Shown here in pieces: positions 28,172 through 37,453 of a stretch of 64,000 nucleotides of DNA. The notes below the pieces were generated by a model. That model was not told the origin of the DNA, did not search any database, and saw only the letters and a program-made list of their open reading frames with translations. The stretch is from Oceanisphaera avium (GTDB taxonomy: Bacteria > Pseudomonadota > Gammaproteobacteria > Enterobacterales > Aeromonadaceae). The first letter of the stretch is position 1. Each line of letters begins with the position of its first letter. The position numbers and the translations under genes are program-made. The stretch is from contig NZ_CP021376.1 of the NCBI RefSeq assembly GCF_002157875.1, positions 2,830,501-2,894,500 of the forward strand, read 5' to 3'.

Positions 28172-29473
28172 ATGCAATCTCGTTTTGGCTGGGGCTTGAG
28201 TGTCAGCCAGTGGTTTATTTTTTTATTAGCTAATGCCTTAGCCTTGCCCATTATTTTAGGGCAAGCCTTTGGCTTAGATAGCGCTGAGATTGCCGGTTTA
28301 ATGCAACGTACTTTGTTATTAGTGGGCTTAAGCTCGTTAGTACAAATCACTCTTGGCCACCGGTATCCGGTGGCAGATGGCCCCGCTGGCTCGTGGGCTA
28401 TCGTCTTTGTGGTCATGGCGTATATCGGCCGAGATCAAGGCCATGAAGGCGGCGAGATATTGCGCTTACTGGCCGGCGGCGTATTAGTCGCGGGCGTCAT
28501 TATGTTAGTACTGGGCATTGCTCGCCAAACCCATCGCTTATTGTTTTTATTTACGCCCTTAGTCACGGGCTGCTTTATGCTGCTGTTAGTGATCCAGCTT
28601 TCTGGGGTCTTTGTGCGCGGTATGGTTACCGACCCTCAATCTGGCGTGATGACGATACCGGTGGCCCTAATAGGGTTAATGGTGTTTACGGGGGGCTTAC
28701 TGTGTTCTTTTAGTCGCCATGCGTTAGTGCGTACCTATGCGGTATTAATGGGGATTGTGTTTGGTTGGGGCGCCTTTGCGCTGTTTGGCTTAAACGCCGC
28801 GAGTACCCCCAGTCACGACGCTATGATACAGCTACCTGACTTATTTGCTTTTGGTGCGCCTAAGCTAGATTTAGGCATGTTGGTGGTGGCGGTATTATTT
28901 TCTCTGCTGTTAATATCTAATCAAGTGGCAGCGGTGACCGCTATTTCTACGGTCGTGAAAGGCCCTCAACCCAGCATGAAGGAGGCACTTAATCGCAGCA
29001 GCTTTGCCTCGGGAATTAGTCATATTATGGCCGGCGGTTTGTCGACGATTGCGGTAGTGCCTCTACCGATTACGGCCGGCTTTATCCAATTAACGGGAGA
29101 TCAAAGGCGGGCGCCGTTTATTTTGGCGTGTGTTTTACTGGCAGTAGTCAGCTTATTTCCAGCGGCGGTGGATTTTTTATCGCTCTTGCCCGCCCCGGTG
29201 GCAAACGCGGCCTTGCTCGCAGCCTTTATTAAACTGGTATTACTGGCCTTTCAATTACTCACTAAGTATCCCCTAGATCAACGCTCCGGCACTATTTTAG
29301 GAGTGACGGTATTATTAGGTGTAGGCTGTATGTTCTTGCCATCAGAGCTGTATGCTCACTGGCCGGGTTTAGCGCAATATTTGCTGGGTAATGGCTTGCT
29401 TACGGGCACCTTAATCGCACTGGTGATGGAGCAGCTATGGCCTAAAAATAGTCAGCTAGATACCTTAGACTAA
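28172..29473 (+). CDS. NCS2-family nucleobase permease
   Basis: A 433-residue inner-membrane permease of the nucleobase-cation symporter-2 (uracil/xanthine) family with about 12-14 hydrophobic spans. The family-like segment V-A-D-G-P-A-G-S-W lies near residue 70, and I-S-N-Q-V-A-A-V-T-A-I near 250 corresponds loosely to the NCS2 signature, though it departs from the Q-N-x-G form of well-studied members. The substrate is not certain; divergence from purH favours a purine such as xanthine or hypoxanthine over uracil. AGTGGGAG precedes the start. The next gene, a copper chaperone, is probably separate. Confidence 0.8.
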   Translation: MQSRFGWGLSVSQWFIFLLANALALPIILGQAFGLDSAEIAGLMQRTLLLVGLSSLVQITLGHRYPVADGPAGSWAIVFVVMAYIGRDQGHEGGEILRLLAGGVLVAGVIMLVLGIARQTHRLLFLFTPLVTGCFMLLLVIQLSGVFVRGMVTDPQSGVMTIPVALIGLMVFTGGLLCSFSRHALVRTYAVLMGIVFGWGAFALFGLNAASTPSHDAMIQLPDLFAFGAPKLDLGMLVVAVLFSLLLISNQVAAVTAISTVVKGPQPSMKEALNRSSFASGISHIMAGGLSTIAVVPLPITAGFIQLTGDQRRAPFILACVLLAVVSLFPAAVDFLSLLPAPVANAALLAAFIKLVLLAFQLLTKYPLDQRSGTILGVTVLLGVGCMFLPSELYAHWPGLAQYLLGNGLLTGTLIALVMEQLWPKNSQLDTLD

Positions 29474-29523
29474 ATTAAGTAAATTCTAGCCATCAATAAC
29501 CTAACTGATTAAAGGAAAGTGAC

Positions 29524-29727
29524 ATGATTGAATTTACCATTCCAGATATGACCTGCGGCCACTGTGTGAGTGCCATCAGTGAAGCGTTAACGGCCGTTGA
29601 TGAAAACTGTGAGATTGAGTTTGACTTACTTAATCATCAAATCACGGTGAATAGTCATAACACGCCTCAGCAGTTAATTAATGCCCTGACTGAAGCAGGC
29701 TACCCACCTACCATTAGCGATAATTAA
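29524..29727 (+). CDS. copZ: CopZ-like heavy-metal-associated protein
   Basis: A 67-residue single heavy-metal-associated (HMA) domain. The Cu(I) site is M-T-C-G-H-C at residues 9-14, within the usual beta-alpha-beta-beta-alpha-beta pattern. Free-standing HMA domains next to cueR and copA act as cytoplasmic copper chaperones that hand Cu(I) to the exporter or sensor. The copZ symbol is by context. AAAGGAAAG precedes the start. No CueR-type promoter was found directly in front of it. Confidence 0.85.
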   Translation: MIEFTIPDMTCGHCVSAISEALTAVDENCEIEFDLLNHQITVNSHNTPQQLINALTEAGYPPTISDN

Positions 29728-29831
29728 CATGCAGTGAGGTGTGAGCGGCAATGAGTGAGGTAAAGCCCAGCCTGTCAGTGGCTTATATGTGCCTTACTCC
29801 TCACCCCTCATTATTATTTAGGGAGCAAGCC

Positions 29832-30230
29832 ATGAACATAGGTGAGGCGGCGCGCTTAAGTGGTTTATCGGCCAAGATGATCCGCCATTATGAAGACATT
29901 CAGCTGTTAACGTCGGTAGCGCGTACTGAGGCGGGCTATCGGCAATACGATATGCAGCATATTGAGGTGCTCACCTTTATTCGCCAAGCGCGAGTATTAG
30001 GCTTTTCTATGGCCCAAATCCACGACTTACTCAGTCTTTGGCAAAACCCTAAGCGGGCCAGTCGTGCCGTTAAACAGGTAGCCCAGCAACATTTGGCAGA
30101 GGTGGAGCATAAGATGACCGAGCTTGCTGCCATGCAAACCACCTTAAAAAATATGATTTTTGCTTGCTCTGGCGATGAAAGCTCCCACTGCGCCATCCTA
30201 GAGCAGCTCTCGCAAAAAAATGATGCATAA
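29832..30230 (+). CDS. cueR: Copper-responsive MerR-family regulator CueR
   Basis: CueR senses Cu(I) and activates copper-efflux promoters by twisting a long-spacer promoter. The 132-residue protein has the MerR helix-turn-helix (M-N-I-G-E-A-A-R-L-S-G-L-S) and coiled coil. The two copper-binding cysteines fall at C112 and C120 in A-C-S-G-D-E-S-S-H-C, the same positions as in E. coli CueR. The start was set at 29832 (AGGGAG upstream), which gives the family length; the longer frame from 29751 adds 27 non-homologous residues. Its likely target, a 19-bp-spacer promoter, lies in front of copA. Confidence 0.92.
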   Translation: MNIGEAARLSGLSAKMIRHYEDIQLLTSVARTEAGYRQYDMQHIEVLTFIRQARVLGFSMAQIHDLLSLWQNPKRASRAVKQVAQQHLAEVEHKMTELAAMQTTLKNMIFACSGDESSHCAILEQLSQKNDA

Positions 30231-30323
30231 TCCCGCCAAGCCAAAGACTAATGATGGGGTTGCCACAAAACCCACAAAAAATTAAGCCGAGATAAGTTCG
30301 ACGAGTGATAAACGCTTATTTAT

Positions 30324-30341
30324 TACTAAACGTGTTTAGTA
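30324..30341. promoter_or_regulatory. Unassigned perfect palindrome
   Basis: TACTAAAC-GT-GTTTAGTA is an 18-base near-perfect dyad in the cueR-copA gap, distinct from the CueR site 125 bases downstream. No known operator comes to mind. Confidence 0.4.
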
Positions 30342-30460
30342 TTGGTCTGTGCTTGGCATTAATGACTTAAGCTCCTTTCAAAATTGTTCCTTATTCTTTC
30401 CTGTATTTCTTGGCAAATAGTGTTACTTATTTAATGTCGCTCGGCGCTGCTCTGCACACC

Positions 30461-30491
30461 TTGACCTTACCCCCATGGTAAGCCTTAGGCT
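30461..30491 (+). promoter_or_regulatory. CueR-type copA promoter
   Basis: A -35 TTGACC (30461-30466) and a -10 TAGGCT (30486-30491) are separated by 19 bases, the long spacer typical of MerR-family promoters. The spacer holds the dyad CTTACC-CCCAT-GGTAAG (30466-30482), centred as in the E. coli copA promoter. Transcription should start near 30498. Confidence 0.88.
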
Positions 30492-30533
30492 TGAGCTATG
30501 AATGCCACACCTGTCTTACTAAGGATCTTATCT

Positions 30534-33017
30534 ATGGCGAGCCTTCACCTTTCTCAATCTGCTGAACAACAGCTGCAACTAGCTATTAGTGGCATGAGCT
30601 GTGCCTCTTGCGTACGTCGTGTCGAGCAAGCTTTGCTTAAGACCGCGGGCGTGTCGGCGGCCAGCGTTAATTTAGCCAGCGAAAAAGCTCAAGTGACGGC
30701 GAGCTTAGCTACTCCAGTGAGTAGCCTAATTGCAGCCATTAACAAGGCTGGCTATAAGGTGGCCACTCAAGAGTATGAGCTAACTATTATTAGCATGAGC
30801 TGTGCTTCTTGTGTAGGGCGAGTCGAAAAGGCGCTATTACGCCTGCCCGGCGTAATGACCGCTAGCGTTAATTTAGCCACAGAAAGTGCGCAGGTAAGCG
30901 TGTTGAGTGGCAATGTAGACGAAGCGCAGTTAGTGGCGGCCATTAAACAGGCGGGCTATGAAGCTACGCCCATCACTGCTGCTAGTGCTTCCCAGCGTGA
31001 TGAAGATAATGAGCGCCGAGCAGTGGAGCAGCACCACCTTAAACGCGACTTTAGCTGGGCGCTGATGCTCACGCTGCCGGTATTTATTTTGGAAATGGGC
31101 AGTCATCTGATCCCCGGCATGGCGTCGTGGCTTGAGGCAACCTTAGGCCAAACACTGAACTGGAGTATTCAAGGGCTGCTCACTACCTTGGTGTTGCTAG
31201 GGCCTGGGCGACGTTTTTTAACCACGGGTATTCCTGCCTTATGGCGTCGAGCGCCAGATATGAACTCTTTGGTAGCCTTGGGTAGTTTATCGGCGTGGGG
31301 CTTTTCGATGTTGGTGTTATTTGCCAAAGATCTGTTGCCGCGGGCCAGTCAGCATGTCTATTTTGAGGCGGCGGCGGTGATCGTCACCTTGATCTTATTG
31401 GGCCGCTTCTTAGAAGCTAGAGCCAAAGGGCGCACCGGTGAGGCGATTCAAGGCTTAGTAAAGTTACAAGTAAAGAGCGCGCGCTTACAAAAAGACGGTC
31501 AAACCACAGAGGTGCCCTTAAATCAGGTGCAGGTGGGAGATTGCTTATTAGTACGCCCTGGGGAGCGAATTCCGCTAGATGGCACAGTGCAAACGGGACA
31601 GTCTTATGTGGATGAGTCTATGTTGACCGGCGAGCCGGTGCCGGTAGAAAAAACCGCTGGCGATGCGCTAGTGGGTGGCACTATTAATAAAAACGGCGCC
31701 TTAACGATGCTCACCACTAAGGTGGGGCAAGATACCTTATTAGCACAAATAATTCGTATGGTTGAACAAGCCCAAGGCGCTAAATTGCCCATTCAAGCCT
31801 TAGTCGATAAGGTGACCGCGGTGTTTGTGCCGATAGTGATGGCGGTGGCCGTGCTGACCTTTGTGGTCTGGTTATGGTTAGGGCCAAGTTTAAGTTATGC
31901 CTTAATTAATGGGGTGGCGGTGCTGATTATCGCCTGTCCTTGTGCCATGGGCTTAGCAACACCCACCTCCATTATGGTGGGCACTGGGCGCGCCGCCGAG
32001 TTAGGCGTGCTGTTTCGCAAAGGCCAAGCACTGCAAAGCTTACGTGATACCCAAGTGGTGGCGCTGGATAAAACGGGCACGCTCACTAAAGGTCAGCCTG
32101 AGCTTACCGACTTACAACTTAGCTCAGCGTTTGCAGACGCGGGTGATGACAGCGTGTTGGCGCTGGTTGCCGCAGTAGAGCAACACTCAGAGCATCCCAT
32201 TGCCAAGGCCATAGTCGCAGCGGCCAAGGCGCGAGGACTCACTTTAGCAGAGCCCACAGATTTTCAGTCGCTATCGGGCTTGGGCGTAGTGGCTAACGTA
32301 GCCGGGCACAAGGTAGAAGTGGGCGCCGATCGCTACCTTAATCAATTAGGCTATGACTTAAGCGTATTTTTTGCTACTGGCGAACAGCTCGCCACTGAAG
32401 GTAAGAGCCCCTTGTATGCAGCGATAGATGGCAAGCTGGCAGCCATCATTGCGGTGGCAGATCCTATTAAAGAGGGCACACCCCAAGCCATTGATGCGTT
32501 GCATAAGTTGGGCTTAAGCGTGGCCATGATCACCGGTGATAATCGCCATACTGCCCAAGCTATTGCCAAGCAATTAGGCATAGATACCGTAAAAGCCGAG
32601 GTCTTGCCTGAGGGGAAGGTGGCGGCAGTGAAAGCCTTGCGTGAGCAATATGGTGCTGTGGCGTTTGTGGGAGATGGCATTAATGACGCGCCGGCGCTGG
32701 CCGAAGCCGAGGTAGGCTTAGCAATAGGCACGGGCACCGATATTGCCATTGAGGCCGCGGAAGTGGTGTTAATGAGTGGCGATTTACGTACTGTGCCTAA
32801 CGCCTTAGCGATGAGTCATGCGACTTTGCGTAATATTCGCCAAAATTTGTTTTGGGCCTTTGCCTATAATGCCTGCTTAATTCCGGTGGCGGCCGGCATT
32901 TTGTATCCCGCCTTTGGCATTTTACTCTCGCCGATGCTGGCCGCCGGTGCTATGGCGTTATCCAGTGTGTTTGTAATAAGCAACGCTTTAAGATTAAAGC
33001 GCTTTAAGCCTCATTAA
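30534..33017 (+). CDS. copA: Copper-exporting P-type ATPase
   Basis: CopA is a P1B-1 ATPase that pumps Cu(I) out of the cytoplasm. From the ATG at 30534 it has 827 residues. Two N-terminal metal-binding domains each carry M-S-C-A-S-C. The membrane metal site is A-C-P-C-A-M-G, with the phosphorylated aspartate in D-K-T-G-T-L-T, the actuator motif L-T-G-E-P-V-P and the nucleotide hinge [10 protein letters not shown]. The expected transcript start is near 30498, so the upstream in-frame ATG there would be leaderless; 30534 has AAGGAT nine bases before it and is preferred. It is controlled by CueR through the 19-bp-spacer promoter. Confidence 0.96.
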   Translation: MASLHLSQSAEQQLQLAISGMSCASCVRRVEQALLKTAGVSAASVNLASEKAQVTASLATPVSSLIAAINKAGYKVATQEYELTIISMSCASCVGRVEKALLRLPGVMTASVNLATESAQVSVLSGNVDEAQLVAAIKQAGYEATPITAASASQRDEDNERRAVEQHHLKRDFSWALMLTLPVFILEMGSHLIPGMASWLEATLGQTLNWSIQGLLTTLVLLGPGRRFLTTGIPALWRRAPDMNSLVALGSLSAWGFSMLVLFAKDLLPRASQHVYFEAAAVIVTLILLGRFLEARAKGRTGEAIQGLVKLQVKSARLQKDGQTTEVPLNQVQVGDCLLVRPGERIPLDGTVQTGQSYVDESMLTGEPVPVEKTAGDALVGGTINKNGALTMLTTKVGQDTLLAQIIRMVEQAQGAKLPIQALVDKVTAVFVPIVMAVAVLTFVVWLWLGPSLSYALINGVAVLIIACPCAMGLATPTSIMVGTGRAAELGVLFRKGQALQSLRDTQVVALDKTGTLTKGQPELTDLQLSSAFADAGDDSVLALVAAVEQHSEHPIAKAIVAAAKARGLTLAEPTDFQSLSGLGVVANVAGHKVEVGADRYLNQLGYDLSVFFATGEQLATEGKSPLYAAIDGKLAAIIAVADPIKEGTPQAIDALHKLGLSVAMITGDNRHTAQAIAKQLGIDTVKAEVLPEGKVAAVKALREQYGAVAFVGDGINDAPALAEAEVGLAIGTGTDIAIEAAEVVLMSGDLRTVPNALAMSHATLRNIRQNLFWAFAYNACLIPVAAGILYPAFGILLSPMLAAGAMALSSVFVISNALRLKRFKPH

Positions 33018-33095
33018 GGGTAAAGTGAGGAGTAGCCCAAACTTGCAAGCTTTGTGTTTATCTGCTCAGCGCTTTCTATTTTTTTCCTCATTCGC

Positions 33096-34235
33096 CTACA
33101 ACCAAAATCCCAGCAGCATAAAGGCGGGAATTAATAGCAGTATGGGACAGCGTAAGGTACGCAGTGCTAATAAACCCAGTGCAGCGGCGGCTAATGCCGA
33201 GGCGCCACCGCTATTTATACTGCTGGTGAAAACGGGGTAATAAAGGGCTGAAAGTAATAGCCCCACTACAGCGGCATTAATGCCACGTATGGCGCCTGCC
33301 AAAGATGGGCGATCTGCTAGCGCCTGCCAACTATTTTGCAGCGCTAATACCAGTAAAAAGCCTGGTAAAAAAATGCCAAACGTGGCTACTACAGCGCCCA
33401 CCACGGGGGCTGCAGAATAAAGCTCGGCGCCTAAAAAGCTTGCCATGCTAAACATAGGCCCAGGCATCGCTTGTGCCGCGCCATAACCAGTGAGAAAAGT
33501 CGAATTGGATAACGAGTCCGGCAAGCTATCTTGTAATAACGGTAATACCACATGGCCGCCACCAAATACTAAACTGCCTGCTTGGTAAAAATCGGCAAAA
33601 ATAGCGGCGCTACCACTGAGGCTTAACAACGGCAATAGTAATAGTAGCGCACCAAAGGCCACCATAAATGGCCAGTTAATGGTAAGAGGAAGTGGCTGCT
33701 CTCTTGGCTCTGCTTTTAATAATACAGCGCCCAGTAAAGCGGCCATTATTAGTACCCCTACTTGGCTTATAAAACTGGGTACTAGCCATAATATAGCGGC
33801 ACTGACCACGGCGATAATAAGCGTGCTTTGTTGGCGACAAAATTGCTTGCTCATGGATAAGACGGCATCGGCTACTACTACGAGCGCAAATAGTTTAAGG
33901 CCAGTGACGATGGCGAGCGCGGCGGGTTGATGAGTCCAAGCGCTACCAGCAAGCGCTAAACCCAGCATTAATAAAAAAGAGGGCAGCGTAAAACCCACAA
34001 AAGCGGCAATGGCGCCCCATAAGCCGCCACGCTGATATCCCAGTGCAAAACCTAATTGGCTAGAAGTAGGGCCGGGCAGTAATTGACACAGTGCGAGTGT
34101 AGAGGCAAACCTATCTTGAGGGATCCAACCCAATTTTTGGATAAAGTGGCGCTGAAAATAACCAATATGGGCCGCCGGACCACCAAAGCTAACGCACCCT
34201 AATTTAAGAAACTGCCAAAATATTGCTAGCATCAT
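33096..34235 (-). CDS. chrA: Chromate transporter, ChrA (CHR) family
   Basis: A 379-residue inner-membrane protein with two homologous halves, the long-chain form of the CHR family. The first half has V-S-F-G-G-P-A-A-H-I-G and L-P-G-P-T-S-S-Q; the second half has V-F-G-G-G-H-V-V-L-P-L and M-P-G-P-M-F-S, the paired F-G-G / P-G-P motifs that define the family. About ten hydrophobic spans are visible. Characterised members export chromate, but many homologues have no shown chromate role, so the substrate is tentative. It converges with copA with 78 bases between them and has no partner regulator (ChrB) nearby. Confidence 0.87.
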   Translation of the reverse strand: MMLAIFWQFLKLGCVSFGGPAAHIGYFQRHFIQKLGWIPQDRFASTLALCQLLPGPTSSQLGFALGYQRGGLWGAIAAFVGFTLPSFLLMLGLALAGSAWTHQPAALAIVTGLKLFALVVVADAVLSMSKQFCRQQSTLIIAVVSAAILWLVPSFISQVGVLIMAALLGAVLLKAEPREQPLPLTINWPFMVAFGALLLLLPLLSLSGSAAIFADFYQAGSLVFGGGHVVLPLLQDSLPDSLSNSTFLTGYGAAQAMPGPMFSMASFLGAELYSAAPVVGAVVATFGIFLPGFLLVLALQNSWQALADRPSLAGAIRGINAAVVGLLLSALYYPVFTSSINSGGASALAAAALGLLALRTLRCPILLLIPAFMLLGFWL

Positions 34236-34354
34236 TTGCCTCTGACTCTACATTAATGGCCACTATCATAACCGCCTTAGGCTAGCTTCTCATGGCGTAA
34301 TCGTACTTATTTTAATGTGCCCGCCATTTGCTTTTATTTAACTTGCGACAAAAT

Positions 34355-34380
34355 GAGTCCTATTGTTTTCAATGGGACTC
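34355..34380. other. Hairpin upstream of entericidin-like gene
   Basis: GAGTCCTATTG (34355-34365) pairs with CAATGGGACTC (34370-34380), with one G-T pair and a TTTT loop. No adjacent T-run is seen. It sits just before the likely promoter. Confidence 0.45.
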
Positions 34381-34400
34381 GTTATGCTCGGTAATTAGGT

Positions 34401-34407
34401 CTACACT
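34401..34407 (+). promoter_or_regulatory. Possible sigma-S -10 element
   Basis: CTACACT agrees with the stationary-phase sigma-S -10 consensus (C-T-A-Y-A-C-T). A start near 34413 would leave a leader of about 29 bases for the entericidin-like gene. Entericidin B of E. coli is known to be sigma-S dependent, which is the main reason for the call. Confidence 0.4.
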
Positions 34408-34441
34408 GAAATTGTTGACTCACCCAAAGAAGGACTAAATT

Positions 34442-34606
34442 ATGTTTTCACAAACCATGATGAAGAAATTAATGGCAGTCTTAATGGTCGCAGGCTTAGT
34501 AGGCGGCTTGGCAGGGTGCAACACAATTGCAGGCGCTGGCAAAGACGTAGAGCGTGGTGGAGAAGCCGTGCAAGATGCCGCGCACGATGTGCAGCATAGA
34601 CACTAA
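34442..34606 (+). CDS. Entericidin-like small lipoprotein
   Basis: A 54-residue lipoprotein. The N-terminus is a lipoprotein signal (M-M-K-K-L-M-A-V-L-M, then a hydrophobic stretch) ending in the lipobox L-A-G-C, giving a mature peptide of about 27 residues: CNTIAGAG-K-D-V-E-R-G-G-E-A-V-Q-D. This N-T-x-x-G-x-G-K-D-x-x-x-x-G motif is that of the entericidin EcnA/EcnB family, associated with stationary-phase envelope function and programmed lysis in enterics. AAGGAC lies 7-12 bases before the ATG. It was found by direct translation, being too short for the usual size cut-offs. A strong terminator follows. Confidence 0.87.
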   Translation: MFSQTMMKKLMAVLMVAGLVGGLAGCNTIAGAGKDVERGGEAVQDAAHDVQHRH

Positions 34607-34662
34607 TTAATGAGCGATTTGGCTTTAGACTTTAATTAACTAAAAGCAAAACCAATAACCGC

Positions 34663-34697
34663 AACGAGGCGTAATTTTAAGATTACGCCTCGTTTTT
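34663..34697. terminator. Bidirectional terminator
   Basis: A perfect 13-bp stem (34663-34675 with 34682-34694, TTTAAG loop) carries T's on the plus side. It ends the entericidin-like transcript; the opposing gene starts to its right on the minus strand. Confidence 0.93.
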
Positions 34698-34720
34698 ATA
34701 AGCAAGCTAAGCATTACTGG

Positions 34721-35095
34721 TTATTTAATGTGGCCAAAGCGCTCGGTTAAGTAAGCAATAATGTCGTTTGACTCATACATCCAACGTACTTCCCCCTGCT
34801 CGGTAATACGCAAACAAGGTGACTTCACCCGACCGCCACCTGCCGCCAATTCCTCTCTATAAGGCGAGCCTGGCGTCACGTTACGTTTCTCGATAGGCAA
34901 ATTCAGCTTGTGCATATTTCTGCGCACTTTAATACAAAACGGGCAGCGCGGCAGTTGATACAGTGCCAGCTCGCCACAGGCTGCATCTACTTCGGCTTGG
35001 CCGGATTCAGAGCGGCGCATTTTACTGGGGCGAGTAATAAAATCGCCCACCTGCCACACGCCACCAATTCCATTACGTAACAACTTAACCAGCAT
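34721..35095 (-). CDS. Glutaredoxin-like thiol protein
   Basis: A 124-residue protein with a thioredoxin-fold C-terminal domain (about residues 42-120). The active-site dithiol is C-P-F-C in Y-Q-L-P-R-C-P-F-C-I-K-V, followed by V-K-S-P-C-L-R as the cis-Pro region (the usual V-P motif is S-P here) and Y-E-S-N-D-I-I-A-Y-L typical of GST/glutaredoxin N-terminal domains. The first 40 residues are basic and lack a clear signal peptide; V-G-D-F-I-T-R-P may sit at the membrane. It probably reduces disulfides or glutathione adducts. The physiological partner is unknown. It is apparently monocistronic. Confidence 0.8.
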   Translation of the reverse strand: MLVKLLRNGIGGVWQVGDFITRPSKMRRSESGQAEVDAACGELALYQLPRCPFCIKVRRNMHKLNLPIEKRNVTPGSPYREELAAGGGRVKSPCLRITEQGEVRWMYESNDIIAYLTERFGHIK

Positions 35096-35228
35096 ACAGG
35101 CTCCCTAACGTGAGCGGTTTTGCCGCTCGTTAAACAATAATTTATACCCTTAGGGAAAGAGTGTATCTGTAAATAGCCAGTGGAGGAAATGTGGCGTATA
35201 GCTTGGCAAGGCTATTTCCCCCACAGCG

Positions 35229-36059
35229 TTAGGGCAGCTGAGCCATAATACGTTTTGCTCGAGCCATAACAGGAATATCGACCATATTACCACTCACGGC
35301 GACCACCGCGCCTTTTTCTCGCTGCTCTGCGGCCAGTACCTGCTTGGCCCAAGAAATTTGCGCGCTAGTAGGCGTCAGTGCTTTATTGGCGGGGGCCACT
35401 TGAGCGGGGTGGATTAATAAAAAGCCACCAAAGCCTAAGCGCATCCCTTGGCGAGCATAATCGGTTAAGCCTTTTGCATCATATAAAGCGGTATAAACCG
35501 CATCAATGGGGGCGCCTAAGCCATGCACTCGTGAGCAGAGCACCAGTTGACTGCGAGCATATAAAAAAGCGGTTTCATCAAGCGGTTCACCTGCAGGTGG
35601 TGGGTAGTCCATGCCTAAATCAAAAGCGAGATCTAATTTGCCAAATAATAGGCGCGCCACGTTAGGCACTTGAGCCAATTCATTCAGGCGACTAAAAGCC
35701 AATGCAGATTCAATAAAAGGCAGTAGGGGTTTTTCGCTAAGGTGGGCCAGTTCGGTGAGGGCTTCAGGATTATCGACTTTAGGGACCACGATGCCAGCAA
35801 CAGCAGGGGAGCGACACACGCTGGTATCTTGGCTAAACCAAGGGCTACCGGTGCCATTAATGCGAATGAGGACTGAATTGGCAGGCTGACTTTCTAGCCA
35901 CTGACTTAAGGCGCTGCTGGCCGCGTCTTTTTCACTGGCCGGTACCGCGTCTTCTAAGTCGATAATAATGGCATCGGCCCCACTGGCTAATGCCTTATCA
36001 AAGCGCTCCGGCCGATTAGCAGGAACGAAGAGCAGTGTTTGTAGCGCATTAATGTCCAT
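35229..36059 (-). CDS. CitE-like HpcH/HpaI-family lyase
   Basis: A 276-residue TIM-barrel protein of the CitE / malyl-CoA lyase-like group, which cleave or form C-C bonds on CoA thioesters. Motifs are T-L-L-F-V-P-A-N-R-P-E-R-F near the N-terminus, the metal-site stretch I-I-D-L-E-D-A-V-P, V-V-P-K-V-D, P-F-I-E-S-A and F-G-K-L-D-L-A, and a C-terminal G-F-G-G-F-L-L-I-H-P-A-Q. There are no citF, citD or citX genes nearby, so it is not part of citrate lyase; stand-alone CitE-like enzymes act on substrates such as citramalyl-CoA. The exact substrate is undetermined. Flanking gaps suggest a single-gene transcript. Confidence 0.85.
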   Translation of the reverse strand: MDINALQTLLFVPANRPERFDKALASGADAIIIDLEDAVPASEKDAASSALSQWLESQPANSVLIRINGTGSPWFSQDTSVCRSPAVAGIVVPKVDNPEALTELAHLSEKPLLPFIESALAFSRLNELAQVPNVARLLFGKLDLAFDLGMDYPPPAGEPLDETAFLYARSQLVLCSRVHGLGAPIDAVYTALYDAKGLTDYARQGMRLGFGGFLLIHPAQVAPANKALTPTSAQISWAKQVLAAEQREKGAVVAVSGNMVDIPVMARAKRIMAQLP

Positions 36060-36183
36060 AAAAACCCCTGTGCCTTTGCGCCCCGCTCAAGGGCGGGGCG
36101 TAAAGTAATGATGGAGTCTTCTATTTAGACCAGTGCGCTAACTCTGTAAACCTTAACCACAATAGACTGGGATCTAGGTTGGA

Positions 36184-37380
36184 TTATAGAGTTTCGTGAG
36201 GGCCAAACACTTCATAGTGCAAACGGTCATCACTCACACCCCAGCCCACTAAGGTTTCTTTAACCATGGCCATAAAGGGCAGCGGGCCACAGAAATAATA
36301 GTGGGTATTAGGGGTAGTAATACTGTCTTTTAGCTGATTGAGATTCATAAAACCTTCGCTATGATAATGCTCGGCGGCTTGGTCTTGCTCACCGGGGGTG
36401 CGATACCAAATATGCGTAGTTAAATTACTATTAGCTTGGCGCAAGGCCTGAATATCTTTTTGGAAAGCATGCTGGGTGCCATCTTCACAAGCATGTAACC
36501 AATGAATAGCTGCCGTGTGCTTATGCTTAATTAATTGATCTAACATTGCGCGCATGGGGGTTTGACCCACACCGCCTGAGATTAATACCACAGGGATTTC
36601 AGGACCCACTTCCATGAAAAAATCACCCGATGGCGGCAATACTTGTAAGCTATCGCCCACATGAACTTCATCGTGCATAAAGTTAGAAGCCACGCCATTG
36701 GGCTCACGTTTTACGGCAATACGGTAGGTTTTACCATTTGGTGCTTGGCAAAGTGAGTATTGGCGATATTCATTGTTTGCCAATTTGGGGCTCACTAAGT
36801 GTAAATTCAGATATTGGCCGGGCAAGAAGTCCATCACGGCACCGCCATCTTTTGGCTCTAATAAGAAGCTGGTGATCACGGCACTTTCTACTTGTTTATC
36901 TTTAACAATAAAGTCGCGATAACCGCGCCAGCCGCCGATCTTTTGCTCGCTTTGCTGATACAGCTGCTCTTCACGGCCAATAAATAAGCCCGCTAAAGCG
37001 CCGTAAGCTTGTGCCCAAGCATCAATAACTTCAGGCGTGGCGGCATCGGGCGCTAATTCTTTAATGGTTTCTAGTAAATGGTGACCCACAATATCGTACT
37101 GCGCTGGCGTAATAGCAAAGCCGGTGTGCTTTTGGGCAATTCGCTCTACGGCGCTGGCTAAGACGGCGGGGTTGTCGATATTTTTAGCATAAGCGAGCAC
37201 GGCATTAAATAAAGCGGCGGGCTGGCGACCAGATACTTGATTACTAAGGTTGAATACGTCTTTCAGCTCGGGATTGTCACGAAACATACGCTGATAAAAA
37301 TGCTGGGTGAGTGCAGTGTTAGCAGACTCCAGCAAAGGAACAGTACTTTTAACGATTTCTCGGGTGCGACTATCGAGCAT
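36184..37380 (-). CDS. hmp: Nitric oxide dioxygenase (flavohemoglobin)
   Basis: Hmp oxidises nitric oxide to nitrate with O2 and NAD(P)H, protecting the cytoplasm from nitrosative stress. The 398-residue protein has a globin domain with Y29, Q53 and the proximal heme ligand H85 at the same positions as in E. coli Hmp. It then has a ferredoxin-reductase module with the FAD motif R-Q-Y-S-L-C and the NAD motif I-S-G-G-V-G-Q-T-P-M, ending Y-E-V-F-G-P-H. The promoter contains an FNR/DNR-type palindrome that overlaps an NsrR-like arrangement (37440-37453). It is monocistronic. Confidence 0.97.
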   Translation of the reverse strand: MLDSRTREIVKSTVPLLESANTALTQHFYQRMFRDNPELKDVFNLSNQVSGRQPAALFNAVLAYAKNIDNPAVLASAVERIAQKHTGFAITPAQYDIVGHHLLETIKELAPDAATPEVIDAWAQAYGALAGLFIGREEQLYQQSEQKIGGWRGYRDFIVKDKQVESAVITSFLLEPKDGGAVMDFLPGQYLNLHLVSPKLANNEYRQYSLCQAPNGKTYRIAVKREPNGVASNFMHDEVHVGDSLQVLPPSGDFFMEVGPEIPVVLISGGVGQTPMRAMLDQLIKHKHTAAIHWLHACEDGTQHAFQKDIQALRQANSNLTTHIWYRTPGEQDQAAEHYHSEGFMNLNQLKDSITTPNTHYYFCGPLPFMAMVKETLVGWGVSDDRLHYEVFGPHETL

Positions 37381-37439
37381 GATTAACGCCTCTTAATGTG
37401 TATTTATAATGCAACTTAGGCGCTATTTTATAGTGTCAT

Positions 37440-37453
37440 TTGATATGCATCAA
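37440..37453. promoter_or_regulatory. FNR/DNR-type box in hmp promoter
   Basis: TTGAT-ATGC-ATCAA is a perfect match to the FNR/CRP-superfamily consensus TTGAT-N4-ATCAA. It is centred 66 bases before the hmp start. The same DNA also matches about two thirds of an NsrR site as I recall its consensus. Oxygen- or NO-responsive control of hmp is likely. Confidence 0.65.
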
